Of a stretch of 64,000 nucleotides of DNA, positions 51,879 to 63,926 are shown one piece after another (the stretch's first letter is position 1; each line of letters starts with the position of its first letter). The DNA comes from Tubulanus polymorphus (lineage: Eukaryota > Nemertea > Palaeonemertea > Tubulaniformes > Tubulanidae): positions 17,543,307-17,607,306 of the forward strand of contig NC_134031.1 in NCBI RefSeq assembly GCF_964204645.1, given 5' to 3'. Below the pieces are notes generated by a model. It was not told where the DNA came from, ran no database searches, and saw nothing but the letters and a program-made list of their open reading frames with translations. The position numbers and the translations under genes are program-made.

Positions 51879-52835
51879 TCCAATATCTACAGGGCATTTC
51901 ATTTTTCGACTTACGGGATTTTCTTCATAACAAGATAGAATTTGCAGGAGTGAATACCGAACCTATCCACAGCTATGGAGAAAACTGATGTACTACAATC
52001 CACCCAAGAGGTTTTCCAAGATCTACTAAATGAATGAAAGTCAAGACTTTCTTCAAGCATATAGTTCAGTATTTATTATACTAGGAATACGATGTACAAA
52101 TAAAGCCGATAGCTTTTCAAAACAAAGTATAAAATGAGACTCTCTGTAATAGTTTCAATTAGTCAAGGAATTTTACATAAATTCTGCATTTCATAATTTC
52201 ATATACAACAATAACATTAACTAATCTCGAAAACCGATAGTATATAAACGTTTGCACTTTCTAAAATAAAACATTTAGTGAAGTTGAGCTCAAATCTTGT
52301 ACCAAATAAAAATGACATATAGTCGAATATTGCCCTAATCGGCAACACAATGTTGTGAAACTTCAAAAAAAAATTTACTGACACAACCAATATTTAGTTT
52401 AGGCAGTCAACTTTAACAAAATTCTGAAATACAATGAAGTATTTACAAAAAGGTTTGAATTTTTGTAGCACAAGCAACATGCTTTCTTCAGATATGTAGT
52501 TTGAATTATGTTCAGAGATCAAATCTTTAAGTGGCCCCATTTGAAGTACGTTACATGCATAATAAGTGACGAAAATAACTGATCTGCAAAACGAAAGGTG
52601 TTACCCCACGAGAAGTTGAATCTCTTTCCCAATTGTGTATTCGACAGAAAAGAAGAGATTACAGCCCAAAATCATTGCAAGATATATAATTTCTATGAAT
52701 TTTTATAAAATATGTAAATCAGATAAATAGAATAAACAAGGTTTGTCTGTACTACCTACACACATAAGACACAAAAAATCATTTCTAATGAAATATATAA
52801 CATTTTAAAACCTCTTTGCTTAAAAACGTTTTTAA

Positions 52836-53159
52836 CCCTTTCAGTGTGGCAACTCTACAGTGCGGTGTATTAATCGGTGATGAACTCTGCTAGTACCCCG
52901 CGTCGCGGTGTATTGATGCATTACCGGTTGTAATCAATCATTTTTCATCTTTATTGAAAGATGGCAGCACCTGTCAAACAGTGGAATATCAGTAACTGTG
53001 CAAGCATACCCCGCAGTGTTAGTAACTAACAATACACCGCACCGGGGTGTACTTGCACTAAAGCAGTAGGCCCGTTATTACACGAGGGTGGAATTTTTCA
53101 TAATTTTCAAATTATCTCCATCACTTTCATCAGGTATTAAGTAGTCTTTATTGAAAGGG
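52836..53159. mobile_element. piggyBac-like MITE abutting the CPTP stop codon
   Basis: The ends CCCTTTCAGTG and TTGAAAGGG are inverted repeats, flanked on both sides by TTAA (52832-52835 and 53160-53163), the target duplication of piggyBac elements. The right TTAA overlaps the CPTP TAA stop (53162-53160 read in reverse). Read on the minus strand, the element's first bases carry AATAAA (53152-53147), right after the stop. A related copy lies at 20121-20373. Confidence 0.75.
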
Positions 53160-54171
53160 TTAAGGTAGATTTAACAAATTACGTTCGGTGTAGAGACTCT
53201 GAGTTGTCTCGTAGACCGGTTTCACCGCGTCGTCGAACTGTTTCAGAATCTCGATCGTTTTCTCGTAATCGTATTTTTTCATCTTCGCGACAAGACCCTT
53301 TTTATCCGGAAGCATGTACGTCGCTAGTTGGACGGCTTTACGCACCAAGTACGGGTGAAATTTCGCCAACGTTTCCGTGTAGACGTCACTGGCGATCGCG
53401 CCGGTCGACGCGTTGTCCTCGGCTTTGTGAACCTCGTGCAGGAATTTCGTTATGAAATCGAGAGCGCGATGGAGACGCAGCAGAGTTCGCGATCCGTTAT
53501 CAAGTTTGTTTATTTTGCATTCGGTGAGATTATTCTCAACTTCGTACGCGATCATTCCCTGAATCGTCGCGTAGTGTTCACCCATCGACGATTTTCGATG
53601 TTCTCGAAGAATGTGTATTTTGCTGTGAACGTCCGATGAGACAAAGCCAAAAACTTTTCCCAACAAGGGGAATATCCTGAAAAATAACCAAATATAGAAT
53701 CAGCGATTTTTCTTCGACCATTAGAGGGTGGCCACTTAAACAAATTCCCGAGTTTTCCAATATTCCAGAAGTCGGATCCCAAAAATCTCTTTTTTGGTAT
53801 AAAATCAAATTTTATAGGTCGAATCATCTTTATATGAATCTCATGTGGCGGACCTGAATTTTCCAGGCTATTTGCAAATTTGTCAAATTCTCCCCTACCT
53901 GCAGGTCACCCTGCATATGGGGTAAAAGAAGCTAGTTCAACCATGACGACCAGAAGGTGCTGCCACCTGTGCTGAAATTTCAGAACGTTTTACATTTCGG
54001 AAGAAAAGAGGCTGTGAGACACATGAAGTCCGATTTTGACACATACCTACTCAACTCGCTGTAAGCCTCTACATATTCATCAATTTGTAATATGTTATCG
54101 TCAAGCCGACATGCCTTAAAATTGTCAGTAATCGCCTGAATATCAAAAGCTCCTTCGTTGTTAGCGGCCAT
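53160..54171 (-). CDS. CPTP: Ceramide-1-phosphate transfer protein
   Basis: Cytosolic GLTP-fold protein that moves ceramide-1-phosphate between membranes (Golgi, plasma membrane). Two exons on the minus strand, 54171-54047 and 53676-53160, encode 213 aa (214 in human). The first true ATG in frame is 54171. The GLTP fold spans most of the protein: IDEYVEAYSELSRIFPLLGK, FGFVSSDVHSKI, RTLLRLHRALDFITKFL with the conserved R-L-H-R-A-L lipid-headgroup helix, FHPYLVRKAVQLA and the end LYTERNLLNLP, which matches the family's usual terminus. The reading frame is therefore complete although a MITE begins at the stop codon. The intron holds a hAT-like MITE at 53724-53913. The gene is divergent from WDR89. 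Confidence 0.93.
53724..53913. mobile_element. hAT-like MITE copy in the CPTP intron
   Basis: It begins GAGGGTGGCCACTTAAACAA and ends GGTCACCCTG, with interior TTCCCGAGTTTTCCAATATT as in the family at 239-514. It is shorter than other copies, so probably internally deleted. Confidence 0.55.
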
Positions 54172-54515
54172 ATTTAGAGTTGTCACACGAACTATTTACT
54201 CAGTACATCTAATACTGGAAGATATTAATTCAAATTGATTCAATTATTCATGAAAAATCTCTCTTACATTTCTTTTTGATCTACTTTTTGTTTATTTTTT
54301 CGACAATAATGAACAAATTACTTTATCATCAACATCGTCCCCCACTACGTAACTTCCGTAACTTGTAATCTACAGGACAAACCCGGAAATACTAACTATT
54401 GGGAAATCCCCCAAGCACGTGTGATAAAAATCTCAAATAGATTGAATAAATATCCGTCGTATGAACTCTATAGTTTCCAGATATCAGACTCCTTGTTGTT
54501 ACAAATATTTTTATA
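54172..54515. promoter_or_regulatory. Bidirectional promoter region of CPTP and WDR89
   Basis: Only about 344 bp separate the two start codons of divergent genes. No TATA box is evident on either side, as is usual for housekeeping pairs. Sites were not resolved. Confidence 0.5.
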
Positions 54516-55622
54516 ATGGTTAGAAATATGCAGAATCTGAAATTAGCCGAAAAATCTGCTTTTTCGCTGCAAAAAACAGAACCCGATTACATTCTGTGTA
54601 TGGACGCTCAGCCAGTTGTGGAAGATCCGATAATAGCGGCGGCAAGTTCGAATTACGAGATTCGTTTATTTACGTGGAATAATTTAACCACATTAGGCAG
54701 CATCGCCGGGCACGAGAGCGTCGTAACCGGCGTCAAATTCGGCCGCCGCAATCCAAACCTGTTGTACACGTCGTCGTGGGACAATACGCTGAAATGTTGG
54801 GATGTGCGAAACGGTACCGATAAACCGGTACAAACGTTCGTTGGTTACACGGGGAAATTCGGAACATTTTCGTGCTGCGACATCAGCTCCGACGACGCGA
54901 CGTTATGCGTCGGTACGAACGCCATCGAACACACGAACGATTCGTTCCTGTTATTCTGGGACGCGAGAAACGCCAACGATTTATTGAAATATTACGAGGA
55001 ATCGCACTCGGACGACGTCACAAGAGTGAGATTTCACCGCGACTCCACGAACCACGTAGCGTCGGCGTCCACCGACGGACTCGTCTGCGTGTTCGATATC
55101 GCCGAACAGAACGAAGACGACGCTCTTCTGATGACGTTAAACGCCGAATCGGCCGTATACGAAATGAACTGGTACACGCGAACATCGAAGAATCTGTACT
55201 GCATTACGGACATCAACTCGTTACATATTTGGGACGGCGTCGAAGGTGATGATATTCTAAATCTAAAAAACGAGGCGACCGATGAATCGGAGAGTTTCGT
55301 CGATTGTTTCTATAGCGAATCGGAGGATAAGTTGCGTTTACTGAGCACTCGACGCGATGGCAACGCGTTGCTATTCGATGTGGACTTCGACGAGAAAAAT
55401 ATTTCGAAAGTTTCGTCCATGAATGGCGGACATAACGATCTCGTACGCGGATTACTTTGGAACAGTTCGAATGCTTCGTTGGTGACCGGAGCCGAAGACT
55501 CGTTACTTTGCTTGTGGAAAGATGCCGAATCAATTGTCGACTCGTCGCCGAAACCTGCCAGTAATCTTAAAATGAAAACGGGCAAAATATCGAGCCGAAA
55601 AAAGAAGGCAGATCCTTACTAA
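54516..55622 (+). CDS. WDR89: WD repeat-containing protein 89
   Basis: Intronless, 368 aa (387 in human, where the coding part is also a single exon). WD repeats can be seen as GHESVVTGVKFGRRNPNLLY with TSSWDNTLKCWDVRNG, then SHSDDVTRVRFHRDSTNHVA with SASTDGLVCVFDI, and near the C-terminus GGHNDLVRGLLWNSSNASLV with TGAEDSLLCLWKD. The tail is Lys-rich (KISSRKKKADPY). A seven-bladed propeller is expected. The biochemical role of WDR89 is not well established. Codon use is strong (many GAC, GCC, TCG codons) and gives long spurious antisense frames. AATAAA at 55690-55695 follows the stop by 68 bp. Confidence 0.93.
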   Translation: MVRNMQNLKLAEKSAFSLQKTEPDYILCMDAQPVVEDPIIAAASSNYEIRLFTWNNLTTLGSIAGHESVVTGVKFGRRNPNLLYTSSWDNTLKCWDVRNGTDKPVQTFVGYTGKFGTFSCCDISSDDATLCVGTNAIEHTNDSFLLFWDARNANDLLKYYEESHSDDVTRVRFHRDSTNHVASASTDGLVCVFDIAEQNEDDALLMTLNAESAVYEMNWYTRTSKNLYCITDINSLHIWDGVEGDDILNLKNEATDESESFVDCFYSESEDKLRLLSTRRDGNALLFDVDFDEKNISKVSSMNGGHNDLVRGLLWNSSNASLVTGAEDSLLCLWKDAESIVDSSPKPASNLKMKTGKISSRKKKADPY

Positions 55623-55689
55623 CGAAAGAACTTAATTTTTGGGTTATTTTAAAGAATTTTTATTCAACACACAACAGGTATACTTGATG

Positions 55690-55695
55690 AATAAA
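55690..55695 (+). terminator. AATAAA polyadenylation signal of WDR89
   Basis: An AATAAA in AT-rich sequence 68 bp after the WDR89 stop codon. Confidence 0.6.
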
Positions 55696-56011
55696 ATATT
55701 GATAATCTCATAAATAGTTTTGGTATTTTTTAGAGATTTTAAATTCGAGCTGCTGCTTCCAGTGTTACGTTAAAGGAATACATGGCATTTAAGCTTAGTA
55801 TGCTTAGTACTGGCAACCCATCAGTCAGATGGCGTGAATAGAACACGGTTTTCATGTCGTGTCAAGTTTTAGTTCATTGCATGAAAAACTAGGTACAACA
55901 GAAATTAACACATTTAAATAGTTGTGAACCTCCACTCAAGGTTTTTTAAAAAGATTGGATGCTATCCTTTAAAGAGGATTTACAAAAAATGATTGACCTC
56001 ATCCTCATTGT

Positions 56012-56344
56012 CAGGGTTTGATTGCCTACTGCCGAAACCCACGCAAACAAACTGGCCCCAGACCCTTCATTGGTCTATCTACACCGCCCAAGGTTTCTTG
56101 GGTGGACAGGTTGCCACTCATTGGCCACCAGATATGTCTAGCCAATCAGATGCGTGGTATTGATAAAGCAAATCAGCAGGTGAAAAACAACGCATCTAAT
56201 TGGCTTAAATATTACATGAACTGGTGGCCGCTGAACAGCAACCTGGCTGCCCAAGAAATCTTGGGCATTGTAATAGACCAAATGAAGGGTCTGTGGCCAA
56301 GGTTTGTGTTGGCTTAAGCTTAGGCAGCAGGCAATAAAACCCTG
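56012..56344. mobile_element. Foldback element of about 333 bp
   Basis: The left arm (CAGGGTTTGATTGCCTACTG, CATTGGTCTATCTACACCGC, CCAAGGTTTCTTGGG) returns inverted in the right arm (CCCAAGAAATCTTGGGC, TAGACCAAATGAAGGGTCTG, GGCAATAAAACCCTG). A related fragment with CTGTTGCCAGGGTTTG and GGCAATCAAACCCTGGCAAG lies in GIGYF intron 5 near 6740-6830. It is non-coding. Confidence 0.7.
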
Positions 56345-57294
56345 GCAAGCGAGAAAGGACCGGTATACATGGTAGACAGGTTGCCTGTCCCATTCAATAT
56401 GGTTGAAGATAGAGACCAGTAACCAGTCTATTTACATGGTGATACATAATCAATAGATACAAATACAAATCAATGAATTAGATTTCTTCCTTACATATAG
56501 AATCAACAAATATAGTGCCTATAAAATAAAATATAAATAAGCACCTGTGTAAAGAGAAAAAACTGTAAAAAGCTATGAACATAACTCGTGTAAAGTGCAA
56601 ATAAACTGGGAGTTAAAATACCCTCTACCAGAAAGAAACCCGTGACAAGATAAACCTATTGATGCAACCAAAAATTCATAAAATCTAGTCATGAATTTTT
56701 GATGCAACTTATTTCATTATGTTTACATTGAAAAAGTTATCTACAGAAACAGTAAACAGAGCAGGGTGTACAACTAGTAGCATTGAAAGGGTTCTATTTG
56801 TACCTACGAATGTTATGAGAAACTTGTTGTAAAAACAGATTTTCTGGTCCCCTGATGAAGTTAAAGTAAATAAAATTAAACTGAAATTCAAATGCATAAG
56901 AAAAATATCTGGATGTTATCTTCTCGAAAAACATGGACTTAAAAATGAAGGGTTTTATAGACAGGGTTCCTACAGATCAGTCAACTCAGAATTTTTAGGG
57001 AAATGTTTGAAAAAATATTAGGCATCCAGTTTCAAGTAATTTTCATGCATGGCACTTCCTACACGCGATTAACAGAATGATTTCATGAAAATGTAAAAAG
57101 GATAATGATATCATGAATTTATTAATACGCCGACTTAGGGATGTATTTGGTTAAGGGGAAGCTCAGAATTTTGATTTTAGGGTCTCATACCCCTAGAATT
57201 TTTGATTTCTTGAATTTTAGGGTAGTATTTAAGGACCTGTAGGAACCCTGATAGATTTTCTGACCGCAGAAAAAGCTTTAAGATCCTAAACGCT

Positions 57295-60007
57295 TCACTG
57301 ACACGCAGCGGTGAACGTGTCCACTCCGAAATATCGCTGGAATCCTTCGGTGCCGACGAACCTCATAAATCGACTCAACGGACACGTAAACGACGTCGAC
57401 GTTTTTTGACAAAAGCGAACCTTTCGAGTCATATCCTTGCCGTTGTACAGCACTCGTATTTGATGCGTGAGACCGGTCGGCGATTCTTGAAGATATTGCT
57501 CTAATACTAGACGCGACGCGTACGGCGGCCATTTTGTATTGTGTATGCCCAACGCGACGAGCAGCGGAGTCAACGAAACGTCGTGTCCCGAATAGAGGAC
57601 AAATTTCACCTGTCGATGATCGGGCAGATGCGAATTCATGTTCATGCGATGCGCGATTTCGTACAGCACGGGATGCATCAGCAACAATTGCAACCGTTGA
57701 TACGAGACGCTGCGCAATTGTCGTCGCATGTAGCTGTTCGAGATCTTCCACAGATCGGAGATCAGATCGGCCGCGTTGCACGAACCCGAATTCAAACACG
57801 CGACGTCGATTCGTTTACCGTGGCAATAACGGCCCATGACCGCGTCGAGAAAAGCGGTCGCGTCCGTTTCTTTGATCGTGATTTGATACTTGCGCTCCAA
57901 CTCGAGCAGCAACCGTTGCGACGCCGAGCGATTTTGTTGCTTCAACTCGCGCGCGATCAGCTGGTGGTATTTGCGTACGGCGTGGCAGTAACACGGCCGG
58001 TGAAAATGTTTCGTCGAGCAAAACGAAACCGTCTGCTGTTCGGTGACGTACAAATCCTGTACACGGAAATTCGGCAAAAATCCGTACAAGAACGCCAGCG
58101 AACTTTGATACGTACGCGGATACTTCGTGCTGCGTATCAGCACGTTCTCGCGTAGGAAACCTCGCCGCAACAATCCGAGTTCTTTGTTGTAAATGTTGCC
58201 GAGGTAACGACCTAAATCGAGAAGCTGCACGACTCCTTTCGGCGTCAGCTGTCCGTCGCCGCAATCGCTTTTGTTCGGGAATGTATCCGTGTGGCGGAAC
58301 GCGTCGTAGTTGTGTCGCCATTTCGAAGTTCGCGCGAGATTGTCGACGTACGAATGTAACGTTTTGTGATGCGAGTATTCGGTGAGGTTTATTTTACAGT
58401 TCAGTTTCACAGGTCCGCCCCTTTTAAGGTTGTGTATAGGGGAACGGTCGCCGTGTCGAATAAATACGTGCACCGATATCAGTTTCTTCATACGCACCAT
58501 TAATCCTACAATTCATAGAATGAAAAACATTATAGGCCTAATTCAACTACAATCAATCTTGGATAACTCATCACTTTGGGGACTGTGATCAAGAATCTCT
58601 CCAAGCAGGAATTGTTGTAATTCAGAGGAAGAGGTAAATAACAGGATCCAAGAAAAGTGTTAGAGAATCCAAGAGAATTTTTATATGAACTTAATTTTAG
58701 ACTTAATTATATAAACTTAATATCGATAAAGCACCAAGAAAAAATCAGCATATTCATACCTGGTACTCTATGTTCTATTGCAATTCATAATGAATAGTCT
58801 CCTTGCTTTGATACTATAGACCCTGCTTAATATTGATCGGTTAAATCCAGATTTCTCATTAACCAAACTTGTTCCCAATTATCCGAATTAAGCACATTCT
58901 ACTACGCTTCACTATCTACTAAACCAGTAAGTCAGTAAAGCTGTTTTGCATCGATCCTTAATCAAGCAATCGACTATGCAAAACAATATTTAAATCCGAT
59001 AAACATACTTACCTTCAGCCCCTTTCACCGGCGCTTCAGACGGATTGCAATATTGATCGGCCTGACTGTCGTTATTAAAACCACTCGTCCAAATCAATGT
59101 TTCGTTACCGACACCTCGTTCATTGTGATCATTGCTATTAAAATAACGCAATAACACGGGTACTTTACGGCGATTACGCGATCCACTAAACCACCAATCT
59201 AAACAAAAAAGTAGGCAATATGTATAAGTCAAATAGTCGATATAAGGCTCAAAATAGGACAAAGAAATGCTTAACATCAAGTTGCAAGTAACATATAACA
59301 TTGGCTTGTACATCATTTTGGAAAGCCATAAGGATGTATGAGCCATGCAATTCTATCTAATCTAATGTCACATTAGACCCCTGTATAAAACACCCACAGA
59401 CTGGTCTGTTACGGGTTCCCTAGGAACAACAGCTAGGTACCCACAGACCAGTGTGTGGCTACGAACAATTATTGAGATGATTGTTCGTAGCTCAAGGCAA
59501 ATACCCGTAAAGCTATGTAACAGTCCGTGAGCCCTGTAACACAGGTGGAACGCTCTGAAACATGAGGGTAACAGGCTATCAGAGTTTGTAAAACCTGCTG
59601 TAACTCTGTATCGAAATATCTGTAATGCTGCCTGTTACACCCTGTAACAAGGGTATAACAGGATGTCAAAACCTGTTTATTAAGATGATTTCCAGCACGT
59701 CCCAAATAACTATTCATATCAATCAAACCTTGGATAATACAAAACTGTTTATTACGACAATTACACTTTGCCCAGAAGATTCGTATTAACAAGGTTCTTC
59801 TGTATAATTCATTTTAAAAAAATGTCCGTAAAATTTATGTTAGAAAAAGGGGTTTAAGTAAGATTTTGGAGTTAGGGTAAAGTCGAGAGTTTAGAAAGTC
59901 AAGAGTTAAATTTCACAATAAACAGACTTACGAGAACCAATAAGTATAAGAACGAGAAACACTACGAACGATGCCTTCCATCTCCAGCATATTATACGCT
60001 TGATCAT
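57295..60007 (-). CDS. PXYLP1: 2-phosphoxylose phosphatase 1 (histidine acid phosphatase family)
   Basis: Golgi type II membrane enzyme that removes the 2-phosphate from xylose in the proteoglycan linker, releasing glycosaminoglycan elongation. Exons 60007-59932, 59198-59013 and 58505-57295 on the minus strand encode 490 aa (480 in human). The N-terminus is a short cytosolic tail plus signal anchor (WKASFVVFLVLILIGS). The catalytic HVFIRHGDRSP and the distal YSGHDVSLTPLLVALG give the RHG and HD motifs of the family. SDCGDGQLTPKGVVQLLDLG and the C-terminal CPLSRFMRFV also match PXYLP1 order. The last exon codes for the whole phosphatase domain. A high-GC coding strand causes a 204-codon antisense frame at 57541-58155, which is not a gene. 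Confidence 0.92.
59458..59491. repeat. Perfect 12-bp hairpin in PXYLP1 intron 1
   Basis: GCTACGAACAAT and ATTGTTCGTAGC flank a 10-base loop. To its left, ACCCACAGACTGGTCTGTTA and ACCCACAGACCAGTGTGTGG, and to its right several CTGTAACA and TGTTACA repeats, form a dense palindromic block (59388-59670), probably a small decayed transposon. Confidence 0.6.
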
Positions 60008-63000
60008 TTCGGAAATTATGAGAGCGTTCATTATCGGGGCTCACCGCTATAGTACAGTACAATCCACTTACAACAAAATATCAACGACAACGTCTCTGTC
60101 AAAATTAAGTCATAATTCAATTGTTCTTGTCATGCGACAATTGTAAACCTGGAAATTAAAATAGTAAAATAAATACCAGCCCCATATACGACATCAAGTG
60201 ACCAAAATCCGGCATATTTTTAGCTATTCTTTGCTAATTAAGAGATTAATTACTACAAAAAACACAAATTACAATTTATGACTGTGGAAATATTCGACGA
60301 CCTTGAAAGTTTCTAACCGAAAATCATCGCACTAATTGCCAAACTCGAACGTCGTATGTTGTATGATGGACATCCCTCAGCTAGTCAGTAACCTGTCTGA
60401 GGTTTAGTTTCACAATCGGATATTTTCACAAACCACAGTCAGGAATGGGAAGGTCATTTTTGTATGAAATCTTTGTCAGCCAATTTGACTGACGAGTAAT
60501 TTGCCTGGCATTTCATTGTCTCTTAAGATATCCGTCTAATTTTTGTTGTAATCGACGCACAACAGATTCGTAGTTTGTCTGATACATATAACACCTCACC
60601 TGACGATCTTAATCCATGTGCAAATCGGCCGTAAACTGAGAGTAAATTTCCGTCGGGTCAACAGCTGCCATTTTGAAAATTACTGGAGGTGCTGGCACCT
60701 GTGGACTGAGGCCAGGACAACAGCACAAACTAACGAAGCGAAACGACGAAATTGAAAAAAATTAAGAAATCAACACTTATTCACATTTTTCTTTTACCAG
60801 AATTTATTATTTCATTATTTATTATGGAAAATACGAAGATTTGAAATATAAGTTGGAAAACCATCAAAAATAAAAATTGTCGTTTCGTCTTGGAAGTTTT
60901 ATATAAATCCTTGTAGGTCCCCTTGTCTTATCATGCCACATGTGCAATACAGAGAAATGGCGGCCAATGGCGAAATTGGTGGAGAAATTAATTAATTTCT
61001 CAAAATAATGTTGATTAACCACTCGAAACATACATAAAATTGGATTATTTCGAAAGGTACCTGTGTTAGTTTGTGAATTAAGCCATTAATTGTGGACTGA
61101 AGTGAATAGAAAGTATATTTTTGAAGTGTTACTTTTTTCAACCGTGTTTTGGTCCTTGTCATCCCTAACGTTGGTATAAGCCCATCCGATTATAAAAAGC
61201 TTACCACCAACGATTAGGTAACTAACTATCCCTCAGCAGGATCGAGCGTGAATGGCATACCGTTACTTGATACAATAACCTAGCCACACCGGGTGCGCAG
61301 GTGGCCGCGAGAAACTTGCAGCACCAATCAGATTGCCCAATTGCAGAAAATTGGAAAAGTGGATCGCGCCCACCGCGGCCCTAGTGGCACTGAATTTGTC
61401 CTTGTCCACTACCCTGATAGCAATCGGCTTGGCGTAGTGTCTGGCATAATGGTCTTTTTGTAATCGTCTTCGAGAACGCTGCGTTTTTTGCCTTAACGTT
61501 CGTGTTTAATTCGTCATTCATGTGTCGTTATTTTGCCTAAAAATCGTCACTATCGCGGGTCCCTTCCTCTGCTTACGTACTTTAAAATGAAATCGGTTAC
61601 ACAAATGATTTACAAGAACAACAGGTGCAGCACTTTTTATCTATTAGGCCTTTGTCTAGACACGGCCTAGGCACAGTCCGATAAGCTTTGGCGTGCAAAA
61701 AAAATCGAAATATTACATGTGCTATATACACTACCCGTCCATTCGTAGTAACTATAAACGACGGTGCCAAAAGTTTCTCGGAGCCAGCTGAGAAAAGCGA
61801 GAAATTTTGAAATCGAATTAAAAGAACCGGTCCATTAATCGAAAATAACAAAATTGTTGACAGCCTGCGTCATTGTTGCTTGACTTCAATGAGTGGACCA
61901 ACCCTATCTCGTTACGAAAAAGTGATTATTATTACATGCGTATGCGGCCTATTTTAATTTTCACCGTTATGGGTGGTCGGGAACCCGTCATCTTCAGGAA
62001 TTCGAAACCCGTGAAACCCACGATATGTACCAACTCGGCACAAAAATATGTAAAAATTAGAGTGGTAACATCAAAAATGATTTTCTTCATGGAAATTTCG
62101 AAGAAAGGAGGTACTACCACAGGGACTCGTATTTGAAGTTGTGGCGTGAACTGTAGCTTAAATTATCCATATCCCAATACTGACCAGGGATCAGCTGCCG
62201 GGAGAGAAAAACTGCAGAATTCACGACTTATCATCATCAGGATAGTAACCGAATTGCTATAGGCATCAAAGAGGACCGATAAATGGGGTCGATTTCAGAC
62301 TTCCGATCTCTGAGGCTATGTCACTCTGCCAGGATTCGATCCCGATTGACTTTTTCTATACATAGATATCTGACACATGCGCGTCGCGCGAATTTGGAAC
62401 ATTATGACGTATATGTGGTCATCGTGTCCACTGCGGGTTTGACCTTAAAGCGCAGCAGGAAAATGGCGTGCTTCAACATACAACACGAATACCAAAACCA
62501 CACCTTATTCCAAACATTACCACCCTCCCTTCACACCCCAAAAATCAGTATTTCAATATTCGGTAAGTGTTTATAACATTTGTTAATATGGTGCAAATAT
62601 ATTTCATATCAGATATTGTGGGTATCCATATTTCTTGACTTTAAAATTCGTCTCATTTCGTTGTAATTTGTTCTGAAATGATTCTTAAAAATGTGAATTA
62701 GCTTTGGTTCCGTGTGAATTCATTCTGTCCATATTCCGTATCATTTTGAATACGTAATTTCTTCATGAAGAATTTATGTCATTAAATATTGAAAATAGAC
62801 GTAAATGTTTTCTGCATCAGTTTCAAAAACAAATGAGGTTGAAACTGTTCACGTGAATTTTCATAACGGTATTCCTTTCTTTCATGTTCGACTCGGGAGG
62901 AACCTGAACTAAAATTACACGAAGCAATCCTGAAAAAATGAAACCTACAGATTAAAAGCTAACAATTTGGTAAGTTTTATTTCAGAATTTGTCAATTCTG

Positions 63001-63092
63001 CAGTTTTTGCTAAGGAAAGAAAACGTTCTGAGATTTTTCTATCATGGGTTTTATTTTTTTAGTGAGATTTCCGGAGTCAGCTCGGGCAGGCA

Positions 63093-63358
63093 CACAAGGA
63101 ATCATTCTGTTACAATCAGAGTTTCTTAGATTCAGCAAAGGATAACAAGGAATCACTGTGTTACAGTAAGACTTTCTTGGATTCAGCACAGGATAACAAG
63201 GAATCACTTTGTTACAGTAAGACTTTCTTGGATTCAGCACAGGGCAACTGAGAAATTACGGTTTAATCACACATTCGGATATAGCACAGGAAAAGAAAAA
63301 TCACTGTTTTAATCAGACTCCTTGGACTCATCACAGGACAACAATGAATCATTGAATG
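63093..63358. repeat. Minisatellite, about five units of 51-52 bp
   Basis: Units start ACAAGGAATCA at 63093, 63145 and 63196 and continue with TGTTACAGTAAGACTTTCTT and GGATTCAGCACAGGATA. Two more diverged units follow to about 63358. Confidence 0.85.
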
Positions 63359-63926
63359 GAAGTTCAAGATAAGTATAATTTTTCATACCACTATCCCTGT
63401 TTATCAGTTGTTGATTTGATTAAAGGGACCAGTTTTATAGTGTCATAAACCATATTTGAAAATGAAATCATAGTGTGTTGTTGCATCTATAATTTTTTTC
63501 AATCCGTCCAATTGCCTCCACTGATATTGGTGTGTATTTGCTAAGGGGTTATTTTGGTTATCGGATTGTTATTTCATTGATACAAAAACAAATAAAGCAG
63601 CTTTATTGGTTTCCTACTGTGGATACACTCAATACGTTTTTTCAATCAATATGAAACTGGTCTCTGATATCAATAACACAACTGTTATCAATCAGGTTCC
63701 TTCGTGAATATCAGATGCGTAAATCCAAAGATTTAGGATTTCTGTAGATTTTACTGCTGTACTGATTTCAGTTACAGATACATGTAACAATTGTGTACAG
63801 ATACTGAGTACAGATCACTGCATTAACTTCATCCTGTGATTGAACAGTGATTTAATGTTCTCGCATCTTCACTAGATTCCCATCCGTCAAACTCAAACAT
63901 CAGAACATTTCAACTTATCTAACCGT

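Larger units (their letters stand above)
51258..53159. other. Intergenic region between PLA2 and CPTP
   Basis: AT-rich with no recognised exon. Two MITEs occupy 51710-51878 and 52836-53159. The CPTP 3' UTR must start inside the second one. Confidence 0.5.
55623..57294. other. Spacer between convergent WDR89 and PXYLP1
   Basis: It holds the WDR89 polyadenylation signal and the foldback element at 56012-56344. The rest is AT-rich with no recognised exon; the right end should be PXYLP1 3' UTR. Confidence 0.5.

Noticed and set aside
54172..54186. Five-codon N-terminal extension of CPTP
   Set aside because: It begins with GTG; the ATG at 54171 gives a protein of the usual family length.
55213..55533. 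Minus-strand open frame of 106 codons inside WDR89
   Set aside because: Antisense to the WD-repeat coding frame; Arg/Ser-rich composition expected from complement of biased codons.
57541..58155. 204-codon plus-strand open frame inside PXYLP1
   Set aside because: Antisense shadow of the strongly coding phosphatase exon; no recognisable protein family.
62320..62360. tRNA-like AGGATTCGATCCC segment
   Set aside because: The T-arm closing pair is wrong and no acceptor or anticodon arm was found around it.
62283..62576. 97-codon open frame near the right end
   Set aside because: No start context, domain, codon bias or splice partner to support a gene.
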